Positions 6,800-14,611 of a stretch of DNA of 19,880 nt are shown piece after piece (positions within the stretch are counted from its first letter, which is position 1; every line of letters starts with the position of its first letter). The stretch is taken from assembly GCA_004553405.1 (NCBI GenBank), contig SFLO01000001.1, positions 1 through 19,880 on the forward strand, read 5' to 3'. A program made the position numbers and the translations under genes. The notes under the pieces were generated by a model. That model was not told the DNA's origin. It did no database searches and saw only the letters and a list, made by a program, of their open reading frames with translations. This DNA is from Coriobacteriaceae bacterium. Lineage in GTDB: Bacteria > Actinomycetota > Coriobacteriia > Coriobacteriales > QAMH01.

Positions 6800-7252
6800 T
6801 CAGCCCGCGTTGAGTGGCAGAGCAGGCACCCAGGACAAGCTGATCTGATCGCCGCTGCGCTGCACCTGCACCACGCAGCTGTTCTTGGCCACGGGGCATT
6901 CGGTCTTGCCGATGAGCAGGGAGGTCGACTCGTTGTAGCCAGCGGGCTTGATGGCGGTGAGGACGTTGGCGCCCTTGTCGTAGTAGACCGTCACCGTGCC
7001 GTCCTCCCCCGTGTGGGACGCATGCTCCTCGGAATCTCCCCCGGGGCAACCGGGCAGCAGGCACGAGCCCATCTGCTGGACCTGCGCCAAGTCCTCCGCG
7101 GCGCGCAGGGTGCCAGAATCGTCGCCCGTGCGCAGGAGCCCCAAGGCGTTGAGCCCCAGGCTGAGCGCGACGACCAAGGCGATGAGCGCGATACCGGCGA
7201 TGCACAGCAGCTCAACGCGCGAGATACCCCGTATGTCCTTAACGATCATCAT
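6800..7252 (-). CDS. Type IV pilin-like protein with class III signal
   Basis: This is a 150-residue secreted protein. The short charged leader MMIVKDIRG ends at Gly9 and is followed by ISRVELL, placing Glu at position +5 of the mature protein, then a hydrophobic helix (about 15-38). This is the prepilin peptidase signature (G^X4E), so PilD encoded next door should process it. The globular part carries Cys residues in GSCLLPGC and ECPVAKNSC that could form one or two disulfides, and a strand-rich C-terminus with QVQRSGDQISLSW. It may be a major pilin or a minor pseudopilin; only one is seen here. The start is a double ATG with a weak ribosome site, 14 bases after the metH stop. Confidence 0.85.
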   Translation of the reverse strand: MMIVKDIRGISRVELLCIAGIALIALVVALSLGLNALGLLRTGDDSGTLRAAEDLAQVQQMGSCLLPGCPGGDSEEHASHTGEDGTVTVYYDKGANVLTAIKPAGYNESTSLLIGKTECPVAKNSCVVQVQRSGDQISLSWVPALPLNAG

Positions 7253-7266
7253 GCCTGCAGCATACC

Positions 7267-9861
7267 CTATGCCGAGCCCAGGCAGGCCTCGGCGATGCGG
7301 GCGCTGGCTGCGGCGTCCTTCGCGTAGTAATCCGCACCCATGGTCTGGGCGTAGTCCTCGGTCAGGACGGCGCCACCCACCATGATCTTGACCGCCGGTT
7401 CCTCGGCGCGCAGCAAGGCGATGGTCTCCTCCATCGCCTTGACGGTGGTGGTCATGAGGGCAGAAAGCCCCACGAGGGGAGCATGGTGCTCGCGCACGGC
7501 CTCGAGGACGTCTTGCGGGGCCACGTCGCGCCCCAGGTCGATAACGCGAAAGCCGTAGTTCTCGAGCAGCATCTTCACGATGTTCTTGCCTATGTCGTGG
7601 ATGTCGCCCTTGACCGTGGCGATGACGATGCAGCCGTCGCTTCCCGTCTGCTGGCCGGCGGCATCGCCCAGACGCTCCTTGACCACGTCGAAGCCGGCCT
7701 TGACCGCCTCTGCAGAGGCCATGAGCTGCGGGAGGAAGTACTCCCCCTTGTCAAAGCGTCGCCCCACCTCGTCGAGGGTGGGGATGAGCAGCCCGTCGAT
7801 GACGTCGAGGGGCGCGTGCCCTTCGAGCAGGCGCTCGACGGCGGCGGGCATGGGCTGGGAGCGCCCGCTGAGGATGAGCTCCTGCACGCTGGCGGCAAGG
7901 TCGGCGGCATCGGCGAGGGCGGGCGGCACGGGCAGGGCGGCGCTTGTCTCCGGTGCGTGCGCCACAGGCTGGGCAGCGGGGGCCTCGAGCCCGCCGAGCT
8001 CCACGCCGGCAGCCTGGCAGATGAGGGAGATTCCCTGCTGAAGCATGCCGGTATCAATCGCCGCGCCCGCGGGGGCCTCGTAGGGGTCCGGCGTCTCCTG
8101 GCAGCGGGCGATGTAGCTGCGGGCCCCGCGGTCCTGGCCGGTGATCACCTTGTGGCAGGCCACGGCGTCGCGGTAGCGCGCGGCGTTGGGGTTGAGGATG
8201 GGGAGGTCGAGCCCCGCTCCGAGCGCGGCGGAAAGGAAGCTCGCGTTCATGAGGGGCCTCTGCGGCAGCCCGAAGCTGATGTTGGACACGCCCAGGGTGG
8301 TGCGCACGCCCAGGCGCTCCTTGACCATGCGTATGGCGGCGAGAATCTCTGCGGCCTCGTCCTGGTTGGTGGCGACAGCCATGGTCAGGCAGTCGATCAC
8401 CACGTCGCAGCGGGGGATGCCGCAGTCCTCGGCCGCGCGCACGATGCGCTCGGCGATGGCAAAGCGGCCCTGCGCCGTGGGCGGGATGCCCTCCTCGTCG
8501 AGCGTGAGGCCGATGACGGCGGCGCCGTAGCGCTTGGCGATGGGCAGGATGGCTGCGAGGCTCTCGCGCTTGCCGTTGACGCTGTTGATGAGGGGCTTGC
8601 CCGCATAGCCGCGCACGGCGCGCTCCACGGCCGCGGGGTCGCTCGAGTCGATGACGAGGGGGAGGGTGCAGGTGGTCTGTAGGCGCTGCACGGCGGCGTC
8701 GAGCACGGCCGGTTCGTCGAGGCCCGGCAGGCCCACGTTGACATCGAGCACGTCTGCCCCGTAGGCCTGCTGGCCGGCGGCCTCGCCCACCAGGTAGTCC
8801 AGATCGCCTTCGAGGAGGGCGGCCTTGAGCTTGGGCTTGCCCGTGGGGTTGATGCGCTCGCCTATGACGGCGACGAAGGGGCTCCCCGCAGGCAGCACGA
8901 CGGCCTCCTGCGCGCTCGTGAGGATGAGGTCGCCGCATACCGGGCGCCGGCGCGGGGTGCCGCGGCGCTCGATGAGCGCTGCCAGCTGGGCCGTGAAGGC
9001 GGGGGTGGTCCCGCAGCAGCCGCCCACGATGCTCGCACCGGCGTCGAGTATGCCCTCCATGGCGGCGGCGAAGTCCTGTGGGCTCACGTCGAAGACGGTC
9101 TGGCCGTCCTCGATGCGGGGCAGGCCCGCATTGGGCTGCACCATGAGGGGCACGCGGCAGACGCGGGCGAGCTCCTCGACGATGCCTCCCATCTGGGCGG
9201 GGCCCAGCGAGCAGTTAGTGCCCACGGCATGCGCGCCCAGGGCAGACAGCGTCGCCGCGGCCACGGTGGGAGTGGTCCCCAAGAAGGTGCGCCCGTCGCC
9301 CTCGAAGGTCATGGTGAGGAACACGGGCAAGGTGCTGTTCTCGCGGCAGGCGAGCACAGCCGCCTTGGCCTCGCGCAGGTCCGAAAGCGTCTCGATGGCC
9401 AGCAGGTCGCAGCCGGCATCCTGCGCGGCGCGCGCCTGCTCGGCGAAGAGCTCGTAGGCCTCCTCGAAGGAGAGCTCGCCCATGGGCTGCAGCAGCGCGC
9501 CCAGCGGCCCGATGTCGCCGGCGATGTAGCGCGCGCCGGCCTCACGGGCGCAGGCGGCAGCGGCGGCGAAGACCTCGGCTACAGAGGCGCGGCCGTCGAG
9601 CTTGCGCCTGTTGGCCCCAAAGGTGTTGCAGGTGATGACCTCGGCGCCCGCCTCGACGTAGAGGCGGTGTATGGCGCTGACCTGCTGCGGGGCGCTCAGG
9701 TTGAGGAGGTCGGGCACCACACCCGGGCCGGCGATGCCGGCGGCCTGCATCATCGTGCCCATGCCGCCGTCAAAGAGCAGGAAGGCCTCGCCGCGCAAGG
9801 CGGCCTCGAGCTTGGCGTCCTTGACGGTCAGCCCTCGCAGGGCGTCGTAGTCCCCAGTCAT
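7267..9861 (-). CDS. metH: Cobalamin-dependent methionine synthase lacking the activation domain
   Basis: This enzyme transfers the methyl group of methyltetrahydrofolate to homocysteine through cobalamin. The 864 residues are much shorter than the ~1200 of the E. coli type. Domains in order: homocysteine-binding barrel (about 20-300) with zinc ligands Cys217 (TNCSLG), Cys282 and Cys283 (GGCCGTTP); pterin-binding barrel (about 325-590; VIGERINPTGKPKLK, LDVNVGLPG, INSVNGK); cobalamin cap helix bundle (about 650-735); and Rossmann-like cobalamin domain (about 740-864) with DIHDIG (753-758), whose His755 is the lower axial cobalt ligand. The C-terminal AdoMet-binding reactivation domain is absent and is encoded by the gene just upstream. 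It starts at ATG with AGGAGG inside the end of the preceding gene. metF precedes both, completing the methyl-THF supply route. Confidence 0.96.
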   Translation of the reverse strand: MTGDYDALRGLTVKDAKLEAALRGEAFLLFDGGMGTMMQAAGIAGPGVVPDLLNLSAPQQVSAIHRLYVEAGAEVITCNTFGANRRKLDGRASVAEVFAAAAACAREAGARYIAGDIGPLGALLQPMGELSFEEAYELFAEQARAAQDAGCDLLAIETLSDLREAKAAVLACRENSTLPVFLTMTFEGDGRTFLGTTPTVAAATLSALGAHAVGTNCSLGPAQMGGIVEELARVCRVPLMVQPNAGLPRIEDGQTVFDVSPQDFAAAMEGILDAGASIVGGCCGTTPAFTAQLAALIERRGTPRRRPVCGDLILTSAQEAVVLPAGSPFVAVIGERINPTGKPKLKAALLEGDLDYLVGEAAGQQAYGADVLDVNVGLPGLDEPAVLDAAVQRLQTTCTLPLVIDSSDPAAVERAVRGYAGKPLINSVNGKRESLAAILPIAKRYGAAVIGLTLDEEGIPPTAQGRFAIAERIVRAAEDCGIPRCDVVIDCLTMAVATNQDEAAEILAAIRMVKERLGVRTTLGVSNISFGLPQRPLMNASFLSAALGAGLDLPILNPNAARYRDAVACHKVITGQDRGARSYIARCQETPDPYEAPAGAAIDTGMLQQGISLICQAAGVELGGLEAPAAQPVAHAPETSAALPVPPALADAADLAASVQELILSGRSQPMPAAVERLLEGHAPLDVIDGLLIPTLDEVGRRFDKGEYFLPQLMASAEAVKAGFDVVKERLGDAAGQQTGSDGCIVIATVKGDIHDIGKNIVKMLLENYGFRVIDLGRDVAPQDVLEAVREHHAPLVGLSALMTTTVKAMEETIALLRAEEPAVKIMVGGAVLTEDYAQTMGADYYAKDAAASARIAEACLGSA

Positions 9862-9862
9862 C

Positions 9863-10648
9863 TCAGTTCCTCCTCCTGGAATCGCGGCAGGTGGTGCCGC
9901 GCTCTCGATAGCAGCAGTACGCGCGCGCCGCGCACAGGTCGCACGGGTCGCTCGAGCTGTCTGCGGCCGCCGGGTCGAAGAAGCCCAGCACCGCCGTCAC
10001 GCTCTTCACGGGGGAGAGCAGCATGCTCTCGGTGACGCCCAGCCCGATGGCCCTGCCGGCGTCGAGCGCTTGGAGGAAGGCGGGCTGCACAGAGAGGGGC
10101 AGGTCGCCGTAACCCGGGCTGAAGCGGGCACGCGCCTCGAGGCCCAGCTTGGCCGCCTCCTCCCCCAGCAGCTCTTGGACCTCCTGGGCCCCGGCCTCTG
10201 CAAGGGAAGACGCGCAGCAGCCGTAGAGGGTCTGGTCGAGCGGGCTCAGCGCCCCCAGGCGCCGCAGCTCGCGGTCGCAGCCCGCCCCCAGGGTGCAGGC
10301 GAAGATGGCGACCTTGCTCGCCCCGCGCAGGTGGGCGCTGATGTCTGCCCCCTCCAGCACCAGGCCGCTGCCCGCCAGCACCACCTGGGGGACGAGCTCG
10401 CCAAAGCGCCTCGAGCTGTCGATGTCCTCCACGCGCCACACGTACGAGACCTTGTGCGACTCCTCGCACTGGCGGGCCAGCTCCTCAAAGCGCGCGGAAA
10501 GCTCGCCGCCCAGCTCCTGGCCGGCATGCCCCGCGTACATGAGGGCGTCCGCGCGGTTCACCTTGGCGTCCAGCTTGCCGCGGCCCAGCGCCACCACGGC
10601 GCTTTGGGCCTTGATCGCCGCAAGCACGTCGAAGCCGCTCTCAGCCAC
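9863..10648 (-). CDS. Stand-alone methionine synthase activation-domain protein
   Basis: This 261-residue protein resembles the reactivation domain that is fused to MetH in other bacteria. The signature SPGYGDLPLSVQ (177-188) and the following TESMLLSPVKSVTAVLGF correspond to the AdoMet-binding part of that domain (compare 'SPGY' and 'PSKSV'). Reductive methylation of inactive cob(II)alamin needs AdoMet and an electron donor. The C-terminus has five Cys in 19 residues (236, 239, 245, 246, 254), suggesting a metal or Fe-S site. A split of this sort is known in Thermotoga maritima. The GTG start is chosen because GGGGAG precedes it and it lies in the 17-base gap after metF; longer in-frame extensions overlap metF and are Arg/Pro-rich. 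Its stop lies one base from the metH ATG, so translation is probably coupled. Confidence 0.9.
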   Translation of the reverse strand: MAESGFDVLAAIKAQSAVVALGRGKLDAKVNRADALMYAGHAGQELGGELSARFEELARQCEESHKVSYVWRVEDIDSSRRFGELVPQVVLAGSGLVLEGADISAHLRGASKVAIFACTLGAGCDRELRRLGALSPLDQTLYGCCASSLAEAGAQEVQELLGEEAAKLGLEARARFSPGYGDLPLSVQPAFLQALDAGRAIGLGVTESMLLSPVKSVTAVLGFFDPAAADSSSDPCDLCAARAYCCYRERGTTCRDSRRRN

Positions 10649-10665
10649 AGCGCTCCCCTTCCCGC

Positions 10666-11595
10666 CTAGCCCCGCACGGCCTCTGCCGCCTTGAGGCGCT
10701 GCTTGACCACCGCGGCCACCTGGGGGCGATTCATCGTGTACACGTGCAGGCCGTCCACGCCGTGGGCTGCCAGGTCGACCAGCTGGGCGGCGGCGTAGTC
10801 GATGCCCGCCTGCAGCAGGGATTCCTTGTCGTCTTCGTACTTGGCCAGCAGCTTGACGATGGGCGCGGGCAGGCTCGCTGCGCACATGAACACCATGCGC
10901 TGCACCTGCTTCTTGCTCATGAAGGGCATGACGCCGCAGCTTATGGGCACCGTGATGCCCGCCGCCAGGGCGTCTTCCCTAAAGCGGTAGAACAGCGAGT
11001 TGGTGAAGAAGAGCTGGGTCACGAAGAAGTCGGCGCCGGCATCCTGCTTTGCCTTGAGGTGCTCGATGTTGACCTTGGGGTCGTCGCAGTCGATGTGGCC
11101 CTCCGGATAGGCGGCCGCGCCCACGCAGAAGCCCTCGCCCTTGAGGTAGGCGATGAGGTCCTTGGCAAGCGAGAACTCGCCCGGCTTGGAAGACGAGCTC
11201 ACGTCGCCCCTCACAGCGAGCACGTTGACGATGCCGCGGGCGTGCATGTCCGCCACGGCGTGCTCGAGGTCCTCACGCGTGGTGTTGATGCAGGTGAGGT
11301 GCGCCATGCTCGGCACGCCGAATTCGTCTTGGATGAGGGAGGACACCTGGTTGGTGGCGTTGTACGAGAGCCCGTCGCTGCCGGAGCCCCCGGCGGAGTG
11401 GGTGACGGAGATGAAGTCCGGCTGCAGGGGCGCAAGCTCGCGGGCCACCGTGCGGGCGTTCTCGTCGCTGAGCTCGCCGCGGGGCGGGAAGATCTCGAAG
11501 CTCAGAACCTGCTTGCCGCGGGCGGCGGCAGAGGCGTAGATGTCGCTGATGCGGCGGGAGGGCCCGCCTGCAGTGCGGGGCGCGGTGTCTGGCAT
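10666..11595 (-). CDS. metF: Methylenetetrahydrofolate reductase
   Basis: This cytoplasmic flavoenzyme reduces 5,10-methylene-THF to 5-methyl-THF for methionine synthesis. It has 309 residues, the bacterial MetF size. Family features: LSFEIFPPRG (31-40, catalytic Glu34), the SVTHSAGGSGSD loop, the LTCINTTRED and ALRGD-like 'VLAVRGDVSS' segments, and DFFVTQLFFTNSLFYRF in the C-terminal barrel. ATG at 11595 was chosen over an upstream in-frame start because AAAGGAA lies just before it and family similarity begins soon after. It precedes the activation protein and metH by short gaps. No separate MetV (zinc subunit of acetogen MetFV) gene is seen, but an iron-sulfur protein gene lies upstream. 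Confidence 0.95.
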   Translation of the reverse strand: MPDTAPRTAGGPSRRISDIYASAAARGKQVLSFEIFPPRGELSDENARTVARELAPLQPDFISVTHSAGGSGSDGLSYNATNQVSSLIQDEFGVPSMAHLTCINTTREDLEHAVADMHARGIVNVLAVRGDVSSSSKPGEFSLAKDLIAYLKGEGFCVGAAAYPEGHIDCDDPKVNIEHLKAKQDAGADFFVTQLFFTNSLFYRFREDALAAGITVPISCGVMPFMSKKQVQRMVFMCAASLPAPIVKLLAKYEDDKESLLQAGIDYAAAQLVDLAAHGVDGLHVYTMNRPQVAAVVKQRLKAAEAVRG

Positions 11596-11613
11596 GGGGC
11601 GTTCCTTTCTCAA

Positions 11614-11634
11614 CCGGGCAGGGCGGCTGCCCGG
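11614..11634 (-). promoter_or_regulatory. Hairpin upstream of metF
   Basis: CCGGGCAG (11614-11621) and CTGCCCGG (11627-11634) form a perfect 8-bp stem with a 5-base loop, placed between the iron-sulfur gene and the metF ribosome site. On the minus strand it is followed by TTGAGAAAGG, not by a T-run. It may partially terminate or separate expression of the two genes; no known riboswitch fold was recognised. Confidence 0.45.
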
Positions 11635-11672
11635 GCTTGGCATCTCGGCGCGCGCAGCTCACGCGATGCGCG

Positions 11673-12833
11673 CTAGAAGCCGAACTTGCTGCGGCTCACC
11701 TGCTTCTCGTCCTCGTAGAGCGTCACGACCGTGGCAGGGTCGAGGTAGCTCGCCGGGATGCGGTTGCCCACCACGAGCGCCCTGCGGAAGCACGAGTCCT
11801 GGCACAGCCCGCAGGCCATGCACAGCGAGGGCGTGAAGGTGAGGGTGCCCGGCGCCTGTTTGCGCTGCACGCGGGTGGGGTTTTCCGGGAGGTCCTGGGT
11901 GTAGGTCAGCGCGCGTGTGGCGCACATGGTGGCGCAGCAGCCGCAGTAGTGGCAGGCCGTGGGGTCGAGGTCGACGCTCGCCCAGAAGCGCGACTCGATG
12001 CTGGCGCCGGCGGGCAGCTCGCCCACGCGGTCGAGCATGCCCTTGATGCGCGGACCGCGGTAGCTGTCTGCGGGGAAGACGTCGCTCGGCTTGACGATGA
12101 CCTGGCGGTCCTCCTCGACGCGCTCCCTCTTCTTGCCCGTGATGAGCTCGTCGACGGTGTCCGCAACGTAGCCCATGGCGCTGCCGCCGGCGTGCTCGAG
12201 CGCCTCGCGGCGGTCGCTCTTGGCTGCGCGGGCCCTGCCCCCGCTGTTGCAGAGGCTCTCGGGGATGTCGTGGAAGATCTTCACCTTGCCCGGCGCGTTC
12301 CAGGTCCTCACCAGCGAGCGCGCGCTCTTGACCACAGCGGGGAAGTACGGCTCGCTGCCGCCCACGGGGCAGCCGTCGCAGCCCCTGCTGAGCAGGGCGA
12401 CCCTGTCGATCCCCAGGGCAAGCAGGCCGCAGATGAGGTACTCGTCGAGGTAGTTCAGGCACGGCAGGACGGTTACGCGGTTCTCGTCGATGTCGAGCTC
12501 CTGGGCATCGCGCTGGCACATGAAGGCCGCGATGCCGCCGTAGGCCTGGGCCGTGCGGCGGGCGCTGCGCACGATGTCCGTGGCCGTGGGGGAGCCTGTG
12601 AGCAGGGCGCTCGTGGGGCAGGCCGCCGTGCACGCCCCGCAGTTGGTGCACAGGTCCGGATCGATGGAGAAGCGCCCGATGCTGCGCGAGATGGCGTCGT
12701 GCGGGCATGCGTTCATGCAGGCCTTGCACTTGCTGTTCCAGTTGCGGATATAGCTGCAGCGCTTGGGCAGTATGGTGATGGTGGAGGCGCTCACCTCTTT
12801 GGCGAGCGCCTCGAGTTCGTCTAGTTTGCTCAT
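11673..12833 (-). CDS. Four-cluster ferredoxin-type protein with MvhD/Hdr-like middle domain
   Basis: This 386-residue soluble protein is likely an electron carrier or oxidoreductase subunit. Two N-terminal [4Fe-4S] motifs use Cys 36/39/43 (with a possible distant ligand Cys26) and Cys 62/65/68/72. A middle region (about 100-190; FMC, VTVLPCLNYLDEYLICGLLALGID, SRGCDGCPVGG) resembles the small iron-sulfur domain of MvhD-type hydrogenase or heterodisulfide reductase subunits. Two C-terminal motifs use Cys 294/297/300/304 and Cys 338/341/344/348. No TAT signal or membrane segment is present. ATG at 12833 fits the first conserved residues; no ribosome site is evident. It lies 77 bases upstream of metF in the same direction. 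A role in feeding MetF or the activation protein is inference. Confidence 0.8.
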   Translation of the reverse strand: MSKLDELEALAKEVSASTITILPKRCSYIRNWNSKCKACMNACPHDAISRSIGRFSIDPDLCTNCGACTAACPTSALLTGSPTATDIVRSARRTAQAYGGIAAFMCQRDAQELDIDENRVTVLPCLNYLDEYLICGLLALGIDRVALLSRGCDGCPVGGSEPYFPAVVKSARSLVRTWNAPGKVKIFHDIPESLCNSGGRARAAKSDRREALEHAGGSAMGYVADTVDELITGKKRERVEEDRQVIVKPSDVFPADSYRGPRIKGMLDRVGELPAGASIESRFWASVDLDPTACHYCGCCATMCATRALTYTQDLPENPTRVQRKQAPGTLTFTPSLCMACGLCQDSCFRRALVVGNRIPASYLDPATVVTLYEDEKQVSRSKFGF

Positions 12834-12840
12834 GAGCGGC

Positions 12841-12846
12841 AGTATA
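12841..12846 (-). promoter_or_regulatory. Putative -10 element just before the ferredoxin-type gene
   Basis: The minus strand reads TATACT seven bases before the ATG at 12833, with no Shine-Dalgarno sequence between. A transcript starting the usual 6-8 bases after this hexamer would begin at or near the start codon, i.e. a leaderless mRNA. No matching -35 is visible, so confidence is low. Confidence 0.35.
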
Positions 12847-12950
12847 GCGCGCATCGCGGCAACGGGAGGGTTCCGCTTAGGGGGCATATCCCAAAGGGCC
12901 CGCACCCATCGAGTATCATGGAGCCGAGCATTCTATCTGAAGGAGAAACA

Positions 12951-14099
12951 ATGAGCGCGCCCGTCTCAAAGGCATACAAGGTCTTCGGCATACTCACCAT
13001 CGTGTTCTCGACCCTCCTCATCCCCACGATGGCCCTCACGTTCCTCGCCCTCCTCGCCATCATGCGGGAACCGGACTTCACCAACCTGGTCACCAGCCAG
13101 ACCACCGGCCTCATCATCGCCCTGCTGCTCTGCGCGCTCGTCCTGCTCGTGCAGTCCTTCGTCTTGGGCGTGCGCCTCATACTCGACAAGCGGCGCAGGG
13201 CGGCCACCCAGCTCAACGCCATGATCGCGGTCAACGCGCTGCTCATGGTGCTCTTCGTGATGGTCTTCGGCTTCGACCGCCTGCTGCTCGTCCCCTTCGC
13301 CAGCCTGGTCTTCTTGGTGGTCATGTCCTCTGCGCTCGACCCCGCCCTGCGCGAGGAGCGCCAGCTGCAGCGCCACCTCCAGGCCCTCGAGGACCGCAGC
13401 GACGCCGAAGAGGGCACCCTGGGCCGCGACAAGAGCGGCAAGGGCTACATCACGCTCAACTTCTTCAACATGTTCTGGATCTTCGTGGTGGCCTGCGTGC
13501 TGGGCGACCTCATCGAGACCGTCTACGTCTACTGCGTCTCCGGCGGCGTCATCATGAACCGCACCGGCATGCTCTGGGGCCCCTTCAGCCCCATCTACGG
13601 CTTTGGCGCCCTGCTCATGACCATCGCCCTCAACCGCTTCTACAACAAGCACTGGCTGATCACCTTTGTGGTGAGCGCCCTCATCGGCGGCGCCTTCGAG
13701 TACGCGGTGAGCTGGTTCTTCCAGTTCGCCTTCGGCATCGTGGCCTGGGACTACTCAAACGCGGCGCTCAACATCGGCGGGCGCACGGACCTCGTCCACC
13801 TGATCGCCTGGGGCGGCCTGGGCCTGTTCTGGATCAGGGTCTGCCTGCCCAAGCTGCTCGAGCTCATCAACCGCATCCCCTGGAACTGGCGCTACGGCGT
13901 GACCACGGTGTGCGCCGCGCTCATGCTCTTCAACGGCGTCATGACCATGCTCAGCTTCGACTGCTGGTACCAGCGCGAGGCCGGCATCGAGAGCCAGACG
14001 GCCATGACCAAGTTCTTCGAGGAGCACTTCGACAACGAGTTCATGGCCTCGCGCTTCGAGACCATGAGCATCGACCCGTCCCAGGCAACGCGCTCGTAG
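12951..14099 (+). CDS. CmpB-family (putative ABC-transporter type IV) membrane protein
   Basis: This is a 382-residue integral membrane protein. The N-terminal part has four hydrophobic segments (about 10-38, 50-78, 88-108, 110-128) that look lineage-specific, then a charged cytoplasmic linker (about 129-165). The C-terminal part (about 168-345) is a CmpB-type domain, shown by GDLIETVYVY and by MNRTGMLWGPFSPIYGFGALL (202-222), with more membrane helices after it. The family is annotated as a putative ABC-transporter permease, but its function is not established and no ATPase gene is beside it. ATG at 12951 has AAGGAG eight bases before it; an upstream in-frame ATG at 12918 lacks one. It is divergent from the ferredoxin-type gene and ends five bases from the convergent neighbour. 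Confidence 0.82.
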   Translation: MSAPVSKAYKVFGILTIVFSTLLIPTMALTFLALLAIMREPDFTNLVTSQTTGLIIALLLCALVLLVQSFVLGVRLILDKRRRAATQLNAMIAVNALLMVLFVMVFGFDRLLLVPFASLVFLVVMSSALDPALREERQLQRHLQALEDRSDAEEGTLGRDKSGKGYITLNFFNMFWIFVVACVLGDLIETVYVYCVSGGVIMNRTGMLWGPFSPIYGFGALLMTIALNRFYNKHWLITFVVSALIGGAFEYAVSWFFQFAFGIVAWDYSNAALNIGGRTDLVHLIAWGGLGLFWIRVCLPKLLELINRIPWNWRYGVTTVCAALMLFNGVMTMLSFDCWYQREAGIESQTAMTKFFEEHFDNEFMASRFETMSIDPSQATRS

Positions 14100-14104
14100 G
14101 CGGG

Positions 14105-14518
14105 CTAGACGGCCTCGGGGTCCTGCTTCTTCAAGATGAAGTGGAAGGCGACGAGCCAGGCGGCCTCGATCACCAAGAAGACGATCGCGAGCTCTGCCAC
14201 CTGGTAAGAGCGCAGCAGATCGAGCTCGAGCTCGAGGGCGGTGCCGGCGATGGCCGTGCCAGCCAGCAGGGCGGGGACGATCCAGCTGTTGCCCTGGCGC
14301 GGGGTGCAGGTGGCCGCATAGCCGGCCAGCGCGAGCACCACGCCGATGAGCCCGCTGTACCACACGAAGGAGGACATGGTGGTGCCCATCTCCTCCATCT
14401 GGAGCGTGAAGCTGAAGATGCACGCGCTCGAGCCCACGCCGCACACGATCACAGAGAGGATGCGGGTGAGCACGTGGGCGGGGCTGAGTGTTTTCCTGGG
14501 AGTATCCATAGGCGTCAT
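14105..14518 (-). CDS. Small four-TM membrane protein, function unknown
   Basis: I do not recognise this 137-residue protein. It has a short polar N-terminus (MTPMDTPRKTLSPAH), four hydrophobic segments (roughly VLTRILSVIVCGVG..., FVWYSGLIGVVLALAGYAAT, WIVPALLAGTAIAGTAL and VAELAIVFLVIEAAWLVAFHF), and a short charged C-terminus. No catalytic motif is seen. ATG at 14518 is chosen provisionally; ATG at 14509 or TTG at 14539 would change only the N-terminal tail, and no start has a strong ribosome site. It lies downstream of the GNAT-metallo-beta-lactamase gene in the same direction with a gap of about 90 bases, and is convergent with the CmpB-type gene, with only five bases between stops. Confidence 0.65.
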   Translation of the reverse strand: MTPMDTPRKTLSPAHVLTRILSVIVCGVGSSACIFSFTLQMEEMGTTMSSFVWYSGLIGVVLALAGYAATCTPRQGNSWIVPALLAGTAIAGTALELELDLLRSYQVAELAIVFLVIEAAWLVAFHFILKKQDPEAV

Positions 14519-14611
14519 TATGGGCCAGCGCCCCTGCAAGCGCCAGTGGCACTTGGGCGAGGGGCAGCCTAGCGGGGCCGCAGCTCGCAGCGCGGCACCG
14601 CCCCCTTCCTC

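Noticed and set aside
10649..10885. N-terminal extension of the activation protein into metF
   Set aside because: It is an Arg/Gly/Pro-rich out-of-frame reading of metF; GTG at 10648 has a ribosome site in the intergenic gap.
11614..11634. S-adenosylmethionine or cobalamin riboswitch upstream of metF/metH
   Set aside because: The 77-base gap holds only one 8-bp hairpin; none of the multi-helix core sequences of these riboswitches were recognised and the space is too short.
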